From Phycisphaerales bacterium (GTDB taxonomy: Bacteria; Planctomycetota; Phycisphaerae; UBA1845), in assembly GCA_020350565.1 (NCBI GenBank), contig CP070718.1, positions 2,394,590-2,438,138 of the forward strand: a DNA stretch of 43,549 bases, written 5' to 3'. The notes below the pieces were generated by a model. It saw nothing but the letters and a program-made list of their open reading frames with translations. It was not told the origin of the DNA and ran no database searches. This document shows, in pieces, positions 34,319 through 43,545 of this stretch. The translations under genes and the position numbers were made by a program. The first letter of the stretch is position 1. The number at the start of each line of letters is the position of its first letter.

Positions 34319-36778
34319 TCAATCCGTGGCGCGGCAACTTAGCATGGACGGGGGGATCGGCTGCTTTGCGATTCCTGGGCCGAGGTAGCTTACTTCGAGT
34401 GCCTTTCCGCCCGGCCCCTGGAAATAAAGGACGGTGATCGGATGCGTGCCGGCCTGGAGGGCAACCAGCCCGCGTTGCTCCCGTGGTCCGTGGAGACCGT
34501 CGTTGTCCGCGATCTCCTGGTCGCCGACGAACAGCTTCGCGCCGTCGTCCGAGGTGAGGAACAAGGCATACACGCCCGTAGTGGGAACGGTGATGAGGCC
34601 CTTGAATCTGAGGGCGAAGAACTGGTCACGTTGCGCGAAGTCCAGGTCGATTTGCCCGGCAATCGCCGTTGCCGTCGGTGTGAGATCGGCGAAGGCGGGC
34701 AGGGCCTCCCACTTGCCTTCATAGTAATCCACGCGCACACCGAGCCGCGTCGGTTCGACGTCAACCGGCGGAATCGGTTCGACTTTGCGAACAGTGATGG
34801 TTCGCGTGGGGCTTTGTTTTCCGTTGTACCAGAAGGCCCGAGCTTTGATGGCTGTTGTTTCCGTCAACCGGAATGGGCCCTCATACCGCAAGGACTGTCG
34901 GGTCGGCTCGCTGCCGTCGAGTGTATAACGAATCGTCGCGCCCTCTTTGACGCAGTCCAGCTCGATTCCCGTCTCATCCACGAAGATCTCCGACGGCCCC
35001 ACAAGCCGCGGCGGCATATATCCATCGTTCGCCGTGGCCACGCGATCCGCGTCGATCTTGACGACCGCCCGGTCGTACGTCAGCAAACCGTTGCTTTCAG
35101 TCTCGACGTCCGTCAACTGCGTATAGACGGCCGCACTGAGGCCCGGCTTTTTTCGCAGGCGGTAGATTTCTTCCAGCAGTTCCTCGTAGCGTGCTGCCAG
35201 GCCCTCACGGTCTTCGAGCAGCGCGTAGCCCCAACCTTCATCGTGCCACGAATGATCTTTTACGCGAAGTCCCAGTCCACCGAACTCACCGAGCACCGCG
35301 GCGCGGGATGGCTCGGGCTTCGGTGAATCCGGTCCTGGGTACGCGTGTATGTCATGCACGTCGCCGACACTCTTGTCGTGCCACCCGCTGGCATTGTTGA
35401 CCAACCGCGACGCGTCAATGCTTTTGATCAGGTTGACGATTCTCGATGTGTCGTATTGCCCCCAACCCTCATTGAAGGGAACCCACATGACGATGCACGG
35501 ATGGTTGTGGAGCCCCTCGATCATCCGCGTGAGTTCACGCTCGAACTGCTCCTTGTCGCCTATGCCTTCGTTGCGTGCGTTGGGCATGTCCTGCCAGACC
35601 AGAAGTCCCAGGCGGTCGCACCAGTAGTACCAGCGGTCCGGCTCGACTTTCACGTGCTTTCGGGCCAAGTTGAAGCCCATCCTCTTCGTGGACTCGACGT
35701 CGTATCGCAAGGCCTCCTCGGTGGGAGAGGTGTAGAGGCCGTCCGGCCAAAAACCCTGATCCAGAACGCCGATCTGGAAGAGGGGTTCCCCGTTTAGCAG
35801 CATGCGCGTAACGCCATGCTCATCCTGGCCAAGGGATATCTTGCGCATGGCGAAGTAGCTGTCGACCTGATCCAGTTGCTCGCCCTGCGGGGTTTTCAGG
35901 ATGACCCTGAGGTCGTACAGGAATGGCGAATGCGGCGACCAGAGCTTCGGCCGGGGAATGGATAGCCGCATGGCCGTACCGGGCCCTCCCGTCGTTCGCG
36001 CGATTTCGCGCCCATCGGATGAGACTATCGCTTCGACTCTCGACGATTCGCGTCCGCCTTCCGTCTTCGCATTCAGCATGAGACATGCGGCGTCGACATC
36101 CGGCGTCATGCGAAGAGAAGCTATGTAGGTAGTCGGCACGGGCTCGAGCCAGACGGTCTGCCAGATGCCGCTGGTCGGCGTGTACCAGATGCCACCGGGC
36201 TTGGTCTTCTGTTTGCCCACGGCTTGCCCGCCGACATCCGTAGGATCCCAGATGCTGACCACAAGCTCCTGCTCTTCTTGCTTTGTGAGGTGGTCGGAGA
36301 TGTCGAAATGAAATCCATCGTAGCCCCCGCGGTGGGTCCCGATGCTGTGGCCGTTGAGGTAGACGGTTGTTTCCCAGTCGGCTGCGCCGAAGTGCAACAG
36401 CACGTGGTCACTTTTCCATTCGTCGGGCAGGGTGAACATACGACGGTACCAGATTCGGTGATTCTCATCGATCCGCTTCATCATGCCCGAAAGCGCCGAC
36501 TCAACCGGGAAGGGAACCAGAATCCGCTCCGGAAATACCTTTGGACGCTGGACGTCTTTTTCGGTGATGGCGAACTCCCAGAGTCCATTAAGGTTGAGCC
36601 AGCGGTCGCGTACCATCTGTGGCCTTGGATAGCTCGGCAGGACGTTTGCGGGCGTGACGTCCCTCGCCCATTGGGTCATCAGACGCCCCTCGGCAGGTTT
36701 CCATTCGCCAGACGTGGCGCCGTTGGGCCAAGCGACGAAGGTAGCGCCAAGAATGATGCACACCGTTTTACGATTCAT
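34319..36778 (-). CDS. Exported glycoside hydrolase family 2 enzyme with chitobiase-type and PA14 modules
   Basis: The 819-aa protein begins with a signal peptide (to about residue 23). Residues 50-220 are the GH2 sugar-binding domain, 225-315 the Ig-like domain and 320-590 the TIM barrel, with acid/base Glu437 (VPFNEGWGQ) and nucleophile Glu498 (VLGEFGGLG). Residues 593-665 match the chitobiase/hexosaminidase C-terminal module (ATIRYTLDGSEPT), and 678-803 a PA14 domain (YALFLTSDDGAKLFVGDQ). It should hydrolyse beta-glycosides such as beta-galactosides, -mannosides or -glucuronides outside the cytoplasm; specificity cannot be read. GGAGAG 8 nt upstream supports the ATG at 36778 over the one at 36793. 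Confidence 0.92.
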   Translation of the reverse strand: MNRKTVCIILGATFVAWPNGATSGEWKPAEGRLMTQWARDVTPANVLPSYPRPQMVRDRWLNLNGLWEFAITEKDVQRPKVFPERILVPFPVESALSGMMKRIDENHRIWYRRMFTLPDEWKSDHVLLHFGAADWETTVYLNGHSIGTHRGGYDGFHFDISDHLTKQEEQELVVSIWDPTDVGGQAVGKQKTKPGGIWYTPTSGIWQTVWLEPVPTTYIASLRMTPDVDAACLMLNAKTEGGRESSRVEAIVSSDGREIARTTGGPGTAMRLSIPRPKLWSPHSPFLYDLRVILKTPQGEQLDQVDSYFAMRKISLGQDEHGVTRMLLNGEPLFQIGVLDQGFWPDGLYTSPTEEALRYDVESTKRMGFNLARKHVKVEPDRWYYWCDRLGLLVWQDMPNARNEGIGDKEQFERELTRMIEGLHNHPCIVMWVPFNEGWGQYDTSRIVNLIKSIDASRLVNNASGWHDKSVGDVHDIHAYPGPDSPKPEPSRAAVLGEFGGLGLRVKDHSWHDEGWGYALLEDREGLAARYEELLEEIYRLRKKPGLSAAVYTQLTDVETESNGLLTYDRAVVKIDADRVATANDGYMPPRLVGPSEIFVDETGIELDCVKEGATIRYTLDGSEPTRQSLRYEGPFRLTETTAIKARAFWYNGKQSPTRTITVRKVEPIPPVDVEPTRLGVRVDYYEGKWEALPAFADLTPTATAIAGQIDLDFAQRDQFFALRFKGLITVPTTGVYALFLTSDDGAKLFVGDQEIADNDGLHGPREQRGLVALQAGTHPITVLYFQGPGGKALEVSYLGPGIAKQPIPPSMLSCRATD

Positions 36779-37077
36779 CGTGTTTCTCTCCATGGGCCGC
36801 CGTTACGCCGGGCCAGCAGGTTTGTTGAGGCCGGGACCTCAGGTATGATGCCCCATCGTGGAAGTGAAAGCTACCACGACAGGCGTTGGACATGGGGCTA
36901 CCCGTGCGTTTCCGGCTGAATGCCTGTCCGCAATCCGGGGCCACCGATCCGAGCCCGAGCGCCGGAGCGGGCGCGACTACCGGTCGCTTGCGCTCCCGGC
37001 TCGGAAATGCAGTGCGTAGTTGCGCATACGGAAAAGGGGCGCGTGGTCGCGCACGGTCGTTCAGGAAGGACGTCGCG

Positions 37078-38025
37078 ATGCTTCGATGGATGCTTGCTGC
37101 CCTTCTGCTCTCGGTTGCCCTGTCATGCAGGACGGCGGCGGTCGGGCCGGTCAACGGAGTCGCCAAGATGGATACAAGCCCGTCATCCGTACCAGGGACT
37201 CGGGTCGTGCTCCTGGGAACCGGTACGCCCAACGCGGAGCCGGATCGATCGGGTTCGGCGTTGGCCGTTGTGGTAAACGGAAAGGCTTATCTGGTCGACT
37301 GTGGCCCGGGCATCGTGCGCAGCACGGTTGCCGCGTATCGGCGCGGTATTGAAGCGCTGGGCTCCGAAAAGCTCACACACCTCTTTATTACGCACTTGCA
37401 CTCCGATCACACGCTCGGTTATCCCGATCTGATTTTCACGCCATGGGTTCTTGGACGCGATGTGCCGCTGGAGGCGTATGGGCCCCCGGGTCTGGGCGAG
37501 ATGACCGACCACATCCTCAAGGCCTACGAGCAGGACATTCGCATTCGCATCGACGGTCTCGAACAGGCCAACTCCGAGGGATATAAGGTCAACGTTCATG
37601 AGATTGGCCCCGGACTCATCTACAAGGATGACAACGTTCGTGTCATCGCGTTTCCCGTGAAGCACGGATCGTGGGAACACGCGTACGGCTTTCGGTTCGA
37701 GACGGCCGACCGCACCATCGTCGTCTCCGGGGACACCGCTCCCTGCGAAAGCCTCATCGAGCACGCGAAGGGCTGCGACGTTCTGGTTCACGAGGTATAT
37801 TCACAAGCGCGTTTCAAGGAGCGCTCGCCCAAGTGGCAGGAATATCATCGTTCCTTTCACACCTCGACCGTTGAGCTGGCCGACGTTGCGCGTCAGGTGC
37901 GACCCAGGCTACTGGTTTTGACCCACCTGTTGCTCTGGGGCTCCTCGCCGGAGGAACTGGTGGCCGAGGTCCGGCAGTCATATGACGGCGAGGTTCGCTG
38001 CGGCAGCGATCTGGACGTGTATTGA
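37078..38025 (+). CDS. RNase Z-like metallo-beta-lactamase-fold lipoprotein
   Basis: The 315-aa start at 37078 (AGGAAGGA upstream) begins a lipoprotein signal LAALLLSVALSC (Cys17). The body shows the RNase Z-type MBL fold: VVLLGTGTPNAEPDRSGS, DCGPG, the zinc motif THLHSDH (His106, His108, Asp110, His111), HTLGYPDLI, VSGDTAPCESL, VHEVYS and a final THLLLWG. Export makes tRNA processing unlikely; an extracytoplasmic phosphodiesterase or arylsulfatase-like hydrolase fits better. Substrate is unknown. A longer open frame upstream lacks a signal peptide. Confidence 0.85.
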   Translation: MLRWMLAALLLSVALSCRTAAVGPVNGVAKMDTSPSSVPGTRVVLLGTGTPNAEPDRSGSALAVVVNGKAYLVDCGPGIVRSTVAAYRRGIEALGSEKLTHLFITHLHSDHTLGYPDLIFTPWVLGRDVPLEAYGPPGLGEMTDHILKAYEQDIRIRIDGLEQANSEGYKVNVHEIGPGLIYKDDNVRVIAFPVKHGSWEHAYGFRFETADRTIVVSGDTAPCESLIEHAKGCDVLVHEVYSQARFKERSPKWQEYHRSFHTSTVELADVARQVRPRLLVLTHLLLWGSSPEELVAEVRQSYDGEVRCGSDLDVY

Positions 38026-38030
38026 TGGTC

Positions 38031-38140
38031 GAAAAAGGGGGACATTCGATTCTTTCGCCTTTTATGCACCCATCGTGCCGGGAGGATTGCGTCGCGTGCC
38101 GAGCAGCGAGCGCATGAAAAAGTAAAATGTCGCGTTTTTT
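38031..38140. repeat. Imperfect inverted repeat, REP/MITE-like
   Basis: The arms AAAAAGGGGGACATT (38032-38046) and, reading the opposite strand, AAAAAACGCGACATT (38126-38140) match at 12 of 15 positions and continue with similar T-rich sequence. They enclose about 80 nt of non-coding DNA just after the MBL gene. A related AAAAAGGGGACGGG element starts at 43505. This looks like a dispersed REP-type sequence. Confidence 0.45.
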
Positions 38141-38193
38141 GTCGCCTTCTCCTCTCCACGATACAGCGGGCGTTCCTGGCGGCCGCCATCGCT

Positions 38194-38215
38194 GAACCGG
38201 CACGGAGGCCGGTTC
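38194..38215. terminator. Hairpin between convergent MBL gene and prfB
   Basis: GAACCGGC / GCCGGTTC, an 8-bp perfect stem with a 6-nt loop, in the convergent gap. It lacks a T-tract on either side, so it may be a rho-independent-like stop or a dispersed palindrome. Confidence 0.4.
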
Positions 38216-38247
38216 TACTGGGTGGTTTGCGGCGGGCGGAATCTGCG

Positions 38248-39379
38248 CTACTTGTGCCGCTGGGCGGCGCGGTGGCGGAGTTCGGCGTCGATGAAGGACT
38301 GGATGTCGCCGTCGAGGATGGCCTGGATGTCGAAGCGCGTGTGGCCCGTGCGGGCGTCCTTGCAGCGCTGCTCGGGGTAGAGGAAGTAGCTGCGAATGGC
38401 GTTGCCCCAGCCGATCTGGCCCTTGGCGTCGTAGATCTTGGCCAGCTCCGAATCGCGTTTGGCCCTTTCCAATTGATAGAGCCGAGCCATCAACATGCGG
38501 CGAGCGACCGCGCGGTTCTTGTGCTGCGAGCGCTCGTTCTGACATTGCACGACGAGGCCGGTCGGATGATGGGTCAGCCGGATGGCGGACGACGTCTTGT
38601 TCACGTGCTGGCCGCCGGCTCCGCTCGCTCGATACGTGTCCTCGCGGACTTCCTTATCCCAGTCGATCGCGATGGCGACGTCATCCACCTGGGGCTGCAC
38701 GTCGACCGACGCAAAGCTGGTTTCGCGTTTTCCCTGCGCGCTGAAGGGTGAGATGCGCACCAGCCTGTGCACCCCTGTTTCGCAGGAAAGGTATCCGTAG
38801 GCATACGGTCCTTTGACCAGGAGGTTGCAGGACTGGATGCCGGCCTCCTCGCCGTCGCGGATGGAGAGCTCCTCGGCTTCGTATCCGTTATCCTCGAAAT
38901 AGCGAAGGTACATGCGCAGGAGCATGGAAGCCCAGTCGCAGGCATCGGCGCCGCCGGTGCCGGCCTGGATGTTGAAATAACAATCGCTCGCGTCATCAGA
39001 GCCGGAGAGAAGCGTGAGCGTTTCCGTTCGATCAACCTCTCCGGCGAGCTCTTGCAGGCCTTGGGCCAGTTCGGTTCGGACCTCCTCATCCTCGGCTTCT
39101 TCGAGCAGCTCGATCATCGCCTTCAGTTCGTCGGCATGCTCCTGAAGGCGACGCGCCGGCTCGACGATGGCCTTGAGCGCCTTGAGCTCCCCAACCGTCT
39201 GCTGCGCGGACTCCTGGTCATTCCAGAAGCCTGGGGCCGCCATCTTCGCCTCGAGTTTCTTTAACGCCTCTTCCTTGGATGAGATGTCAAAGGGAGTCCC
39301 GAACGGCGACGATACGCGCGAACAGCTCACTGGAAAGGACGGGCAGGTTTTGGGTTTGAACGTGGTTGTCGCTGGGCAT
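38248..39379 (-). CDS. prfB: Peptide chain release factor 2, expressed by programmed +1 frameshift
   Basis: RF2 ends translation at UGA and UAA. The main frame holds the SPF stop-recognition tripeptide (LVRISPFSAQGK) and the GGQ catalytic motif (RASGAGGQHVNKT). The true start is the ATG at 39379: 30 codons (MPSDNHVQTQNLP to AVRDSL) lead to CTT TGA C (39292-39286), where the in-frame TGA is bypassed by a +1 shift to GAC, giving 376 aa. This is the classical RF2 autoregulation, in which low RF2 favours the shift. The spacing and homology to other RF2 (DISSKEEALKKLE) agree. The upstream SD-like stimulator is weak (CGGGA). prfB follows the PPIase gene by 37 nt. Confidence 0.93.
39286..39292 (-). 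promoter_or_regulatory. RF2 +1 frameshift site CTTTGAC
   Basis: CTT TGA C on the minus strand: CTT in frame 0, then the TGA stop, with GAC read after the shift. It matches the E. coli prfB slippery sequence exactly. The stop lies after codon 30. Confidence 0.9.
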
Positions 39380-39416
39380 CAGCCGATCGATCCGCTTCTA
39401 CGAGCCTTTGGGTGCA

Positions 39417-41138
39417 CTATGGCGCGGGCGTTGCCGGCTCGCGCCGCACGGAGGTTATGATGACCGCTTCCAGGGCAAAGTTCAAGCCGTTCCGGTTTTC
39501 TGTTTCAACTTGCTCGCTGATCTGATCCAGGACCTCCAGCCCCTCGATGACTTCCCCGAAGACGCAGTAGCCTGCCAGGTTCTCGGTGCCATCGAGTTGG
39601 GTGTTATCGGTGGTATTGAAATAAAACTGTGAAGTCGCGGAATCCGGGGCATTGCTGCGCGCCATCGCGAGGGTGCCACGCAGGTTGGACAAGGCGGTTT
39701 GCGCCTCGTTGGCGATCGGCGCATGCGGTGTTTTGACGTTCTGGTAGTCGGGCACCTCTTCGGCCGGGTAAGCGCCGCCCTGCACGACGCCGAAACTTCC
39801 CGTCTCGATGCGGTGGAAGACCAGGCCGTCATAGAACTGCTCATCCACATAGCTGAGGAAGTTGGCCACGGTAATCGGCGTCAGATCGGGCGTCAGGCGA
39901 ACGCGAATCGTGCCGTACTGTTCGACCTCGAACGCGACCACCGGCTCCTCTTCTTCAAGCGTGACCAGGAAGAGATCGGCCGTCTCGGTTCGCTGTGAAC
40001 CGGCCTCGTTCGTGGCTGTGACCTCGACCACCAGGTGCGTTGTGGTATCGGTGTTGATCGTAACGGTGGGCGAAAAGGAGGTTGGGTCGTCAATGTCGGG
40101 GTCGCCGGACTCCGCGCGCCATTGGTAGGTCAGATCCTCCAGTTCCGTCTCAACCGTTGCCGTGACCTGAATGGCCTGTCCTTGGGTGACCAACGTCGGC
40201 TGGTCGACGTCCACCGTGAAAGGCTCGACCGGCTCGGCCTCCTCGATGGTAATCGTGGCCTGAGCGATCGCCTGATCCTGGTCCTCGTTGTCGGTGACCT
40301 CGACCTCGATGATCGTTTCGCCGGTCTCTGGGGAGGTAAAGGTCACGGTGGCCTGATCGTCGCCTTCCAGCCCACCGGGGCCGGAAACGATCCGCCAGGC
40401 AAAACTCAAATCATCGCTGCCATTGACCACTTCCGCGGTCAATTCGATTGGGGCACCCTGCGTCGTGGTGGTTTCGCCGGTAATGGTGGCGATCAGCTCG
40501 TCCTCCGGTCGGACCTCGACGTTCAGGCTTGCGGTCGTCTCCTCGCCGGTGTCGATGTCGCGCATGATGATCTGGAGCGTGACGTCGCCCTCGGTCTCGG
40601 TGGTCAGCGTTGTGGTTTCACCGGTGGTCGGATCGAGATCCGCTTCGCCAGAGGCGATGAACCATTCATATTCGACGTCATGTGCGTACGTGGTTTGGGC
40701 GGAGTAGGTTGCCGGCTCGCCCGTGATGACGGTGACGGGGCCGTCAATGGATACCTCGAAGACGTCGCCCGGGGCGCGCTCGATCACGGTGATGGTGATG
40801 AAGTCGTAGGCCGTGAAGCCCTCGTTGTCCGTGGCCATCACTCGGAAATCGTACTCCCCCAGGGTGCCGAATGGCCCGGCCGTCACGGTTTGGGAAGTGA
40901 GTTCGGATAGCACCTCAATCTGATCGACGCCCGAGGGGGCGGCATGCAGGTTCCAGCGATAGATGTACGGATCAACACCTTTGGAGGCCACGGCCTGCAG
41001 CTCCAGGCTCTCGCCCTGGACGACCTCAGTTTGGGTTGCGACGGCCGTCACTTCGAGGTCGGTCGGCTTGGGCGGTGTGCAGGAGACTTGGACGAAAGCA
41101 AGTATCAAACCAGTTGCCATGACGCCGAGTCTGCTCAT
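39417..41138 (-). CDS. Lipoprotein with PKD-like repeats and a C-terminal cyclophilin PPIase domain
   Basis: The 573-aa protein starts at 41138 (GAGGGA, 8-nt spacer) with lipobox QVSC (Cys20). About residues 27-395 are four immunoglobulin-like PKD-type domains, each with a TQGxxIxLxA start, a W in the middle (FAWRIVSG, YQWRAESG, YRWNLHA, YEWFIASG) and VEVTDN-type ends. Residues 400-567 are a cyclophilin: TVANFLSYV, YDGLVFHRI, QGGAYP, LAMARSNAPDSATSQFYF, GYCVFGEVIEG. The active-site FHR and SATSQF residues are kept, but the usual spacing before QGG is lengthened. It should isomerise prolyl bonds or act as a chaperone at the membrane surface. It is co-oriented with prfB. Confidence 0.88.
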   Translation of the reverse strand: MSRLGVMATGLILAFVQVSCTPPKPTDLEVTAVATQTEVVQGESLELQAVASKGVDPYIYRWNLHAAPSGVDQIEVLSELTSQTVTAGPFGTLGEYDFRVMATDNEGFTAYDFITITVIERAPGDVFEVSIDGPVTVITGEPATYSAQTTYAHDVEYEWFIASGEADLDPTTGETTTLTTETEGDVTLQIIMRDIDTGEETTASLNVEVRPEDELIATITGETTTTQGAPIELTAEVVNGSDDLSFAWRIVSGPGGLEGDDQATVTFTSPETGETIIEVEVTDNEDQDQAIAQATITIEEAEPVEPFTVDVDQPTLVTQGQAIQVTATVETELEDLTYQWRAESGDPDIDDPTSFSPTVTINTDTTTHLVVEVTATNEAGSQRTETADLFLVTLEEEEPVVAFEVEQYGTIRVRLTPDLTPITVANFLSYVDEQFYDGLVFHRIETGSFGVVQGGAYPAEEVPDYQNVKTPHAPIANEAQTALSNLRGTLAMARSNAPDSATSQFYFNTTDNTQLDGTENLAGYCVFGEVIEGLEVLDQISEQVETENRNGLNFALEAVIITSVRREPATPAP

Positions 41139-41448
41139 ATGCTGGTCCCTCACACTCCAACTGGTGGATTCTCTAGAAAGATTGGGCGACCGATCTTCCA
41201 GTATCCAATCTTAACGCTCGTATAGAGGCCATCAAGGCATCAAAACACGCCGATCGATTGGTCGCTGTGGTCCGCGGAGGGCGTGTCCTTTCGGTCCAGC
41301 CGGGTCTCGGAGGCGCTCATATGGTGGTGGGGGGCCGATTTGTGGGGGTCGGTTTGAGGTGGCCGGGTTGGGGCTTATCGATAGAATGCGGCCAGCGGGA
41401 ACGGGTTTGCGGGCTCAGGCACCGGTTGGTCCGAACGTAGCGAATATA
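41139..41448. other. Divergent intergenic region with competing short inverted repeats
   Basis: Between the PKD-cyclophilin gene and purB. AAGATTGG (41178-41185) can pair with CCGATCTT (41190-41197, one mismatch) or exactly with CCAATCTT (41205-41212), two mutually exclusive pairings. The promoters for both genes are presumably here. I see no gene. Confidence 0.4.
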
Positions 41449-42879
41449 ATGGCCAAGCACGATGAGTACGAATCGCCGCTTGTGACGCGGAATGCCTCGC
41501 GTGAGATGAGCGAGCTGTTTGGGGCCAGGAGGCGGATTCTCACCTGGCGGCGTCTATGGCTGGCATTGGCCGAAGCCCAGCGCAAGGCCGGGCTGGACAT
41601 CTCCGAGTCTCAGATCCGTGCCTTGGAGGCGACGCTGGAGGACATTGATTTCGCGCGGGCGGCGAAACACGAGAAGAAGCTGCGTCATGACGTCATGGCC
41701 CATCTGCATGCCTGGGGCGATGTGGCACCGGAGGCCCGCGGCATCCTGCATCTCGGGGCCACCAGCGCGTACATCGTTGACAACGCCGACCTGATCATCA
41801 TGCGCGAAGCCCTGCGGCTTATCGCCGGCTGGCTGGCCAACGTGATCGACGCGCTGGCGACCTTCGCGAAGAAATACCGCTCGCTGCCGACGCTCGGCTT
41901 CACCCATTTTCAACCGGCGCAGGTAACGACCGTCGGCAAGCGGGCCGCTCTATGGTGCTACGACTTCGTCCGCGACCTAGAGGAGATTGAATATCGCATC
42001 GACCACCTCCGCTTCCGCGGTGTGAAGGGCACGACGGGAACACAGGCCAGCTTCATGGCGCTGTTCGGCAACGATGGGTCCAAGGTTGCGCGGCTCGAAG
42101 CGGACGTGGCCAAGGCGTTCGACTTCAAGCTTGTCGAGCCGATTACCGGGCAAACCTATTCCAGAAAGGTCGATGCACAGGTTGCCTCGGCGCTCGGGCA
42201 GATCGCGATCAGTGTCCACAAGTTCGCTAACGACATTCGCCTGCTGGCAAGCCTGAAGGAAGTGGAGGAACCGTTTGAGCAGAAGCAGGTCGGCTCAAGT
42301 GCGATGCCGTACAAGCGCAACCCGATGCGCTCTGAACGGGCGACCGGGTTAGCGCGATTCGTGCTCTCGTTAATGAGTTCGCCGTTCCAGACGGCGGCCG
42401 AGCAGTGGTTCGAGCGGACGCTGGATGATTCGTCCAACAAGCGGCTTTCGATTCCGGAAGCGTTTCTGGCCACCGACGGGATGCTTCGCATCGTGGCCAA
42501 CGTGGCATGCGGGCTGGTGGTTTATCCCAAGGTGATCGCGGCGCGATTGCGACAGGAACTGCCGTTCATGGCCTCGGAGAACATTTTGATGGCTGCTGCG
42601 TCAGCCGGCGGTGATCGACAGGAATTGCACCAGCGCATTCGCGACCACGCCCAGGCCGCCGGTCAGCGCGTCAAGCAGGATGGGGCGGAGAACGACCTGG
42701 TCGATCGCCTGCGGGCCGATCCGGCCTTTGCGGGCGTTGATCTGGACGACGTACTCGATCCCAAAAAGTACGTGGGTCGCGCACCGCAGCAGGTGGACGA
42801 GTTCATCCGCGAGTTTGTTGCCCCCATCCGGCGGCGGTACCGCAAGGCCCTGGGGAAGGAAAGTGATTTAGACGTCTGA
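41449..42879 (+). CDS. purB: Adenylosuccinate lyase
   Basis: PurB splits SAICAR to AICAR and adenylosuccinate to AMP, both with release of fumarate. The 476-aa protein has the aspartase/fumarase-superfamily signature GSSAMPYKRNPMRSE, THFQPAQVTTVGKR and GVKGTTGTQASF with the active-site residues intact. The start at MAKHDEYESPLVTRNASREM matches the family; there is no clear ribosome-binding site, and the sequence TATAAT overlapping the start codon is only a coincidence. It is followed by pyrE after 90 nt, so both nucleotide genes may be transcribed together. Confidence 0.95.
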   Translation: MAKHDEYESPLVTRNASREMSELFGARRRILTWRRLWLALAEAQRKAGLDISESQIRALEATLEDIDFARAAKHEKKLRHDVMAHLHAWGDVAPEARGILHLGATSAYIVDNADLIIMREALRLIAGWLANVIDALATFAKKYRSLPTLGFTHFQPAQVTTVGKRAALWCYDFVRDLEEIEYRIDHLRFRGVKGTTGTQASFMALFGNDGSKVARLEADVAKAFDFKLVEPITGQTYSRKVDAQVASALGQIAISVHKFANDIRLLASLKEVEEPFEQKQVGSSAMPYKRNPMRSERATGLARFVLSLMSSPFQTAAEQWFERTLDDSSNKRLSIPEAFLATDGMLRIVANVACGLVVYPKVIAARLRQELPFMASENILMAAASAGGDRQELHQRIRDHAQAAGQRVKQDGAENDLVDRLRADPAFAGVDLDDVLDPKKYVGRAPQQVDEFIREFVAPIRRRYRKALGKESDLDV

Positions 42880-42969
42880 TCCAATGCAGTCGTGTTCCGT
42901 TCCTGAGCGGCATTTTTGGCGGAGGAGCGGAAGGCCCTGAGCGTTTTCAATGAACAGGAAGAGGAGAAG

Positions 42970-43494
42970 ATGAACCGAAGCGAGCTGGCCGGACGAATTC
43001 GTGAGGCGGCGTATCTCGAGGGAGATTTCACGCTGCGCTCGGGTCGCAAGAGTAAATACTACCTGGACAAGTACCTCTTCGAGACGCAGCCGGATATTCT
43101 GCACGCCTTGGGCGAGATGTTCGCCAAACATGTGAAGGGTTCGACGACGCTGATTGCCGGGGCGGAGCTGGGCGGCGTCTCCCTGGCAGCGGCCACCTCG
43201 ATGGCGTCCGGCAAACCGTTCGTCATCATCCGCAACACGAAGAAGGACTACGGCACGGCCAAGCCTTTCGAGGGCAAGCTGACGGACGGCGACAGCGTTC
43301 TGGTGGTTGAGGACATCGCCACTACCGGCGGCCAGGTGTTGGAGGCCGCCAAGCTGATCACCTCCGTGGGCGCGAAAGTCGAGCGTATTGTCGCCGTGAT
43401 CGACCGGCAGGAAGGGGCGCGTGAAAACATCGAAGGCGCCGGCTATACCTTCGAATCACTGTTTAACAAGGCGGACCTGGGTATTACCTCCTGA
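42970..43494 (+). CDS. pyrE: Orotate phosphoribosyltransferase
   Basis: PyrE joins orotate and PRPP to give OMP in pyrimidine synthesis. The 174-aa protein shows the PRPP-binding VLVVEDIATTGG motif and TLRSGRKSKYYLDKYLFE at the N-terminus. The ATG at 42970 has AGGAA 9 nt upstream; a TTG at 42916 would add 18 charged residues and is less likely. The C-terminus LFNKADLGITS is intact and ends 55 nt before the window edge. It is shorter than E. coli PyrE but similar to many other bacterial ones. Confidence 0.95.
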   Translation: MNRSELAGRIREAAYLEGDFTLRSGRKSKYYLDKYLFETQPDILHALGEMFAKHVKGSTTLIAGAELGGVSLAAATSMASGKPFVIIRNTKKDYGTAKPFEGKLTDGDSVLVVEDIATTGGQVLEAAKLITSVGAKVERIVAVIDRQEGARENIEGAGYTFESLFNKADLGITS

Positions 43495-43498
43495 CTGT

Positions 43499-43545
43499 CC
43501 GTTGAAAAAGGGGACGGGCACCTCGCCGGACGGCGTTTTCACGGG
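43499..43545. repeat. REP-like element or terminator after pyrE, partly cut by window end
   Basis: CCGTTGAAAA near 43499-43508 and TTTTCACGG near 43537-43545 form an inverted repeat around AAAAGGGGACGGGCACC. The AAAAAGGGGAC core is shared with the element at 38031. It may also serve as the pyrE terminator. The window ends 4 bases after it. Confidence 0.4.

Noticed and set aside
41445-41450. TATAAT overlapping the purB start codon
   Set aside because: A promoter here would start transcription inside the gene; it is a chance match.
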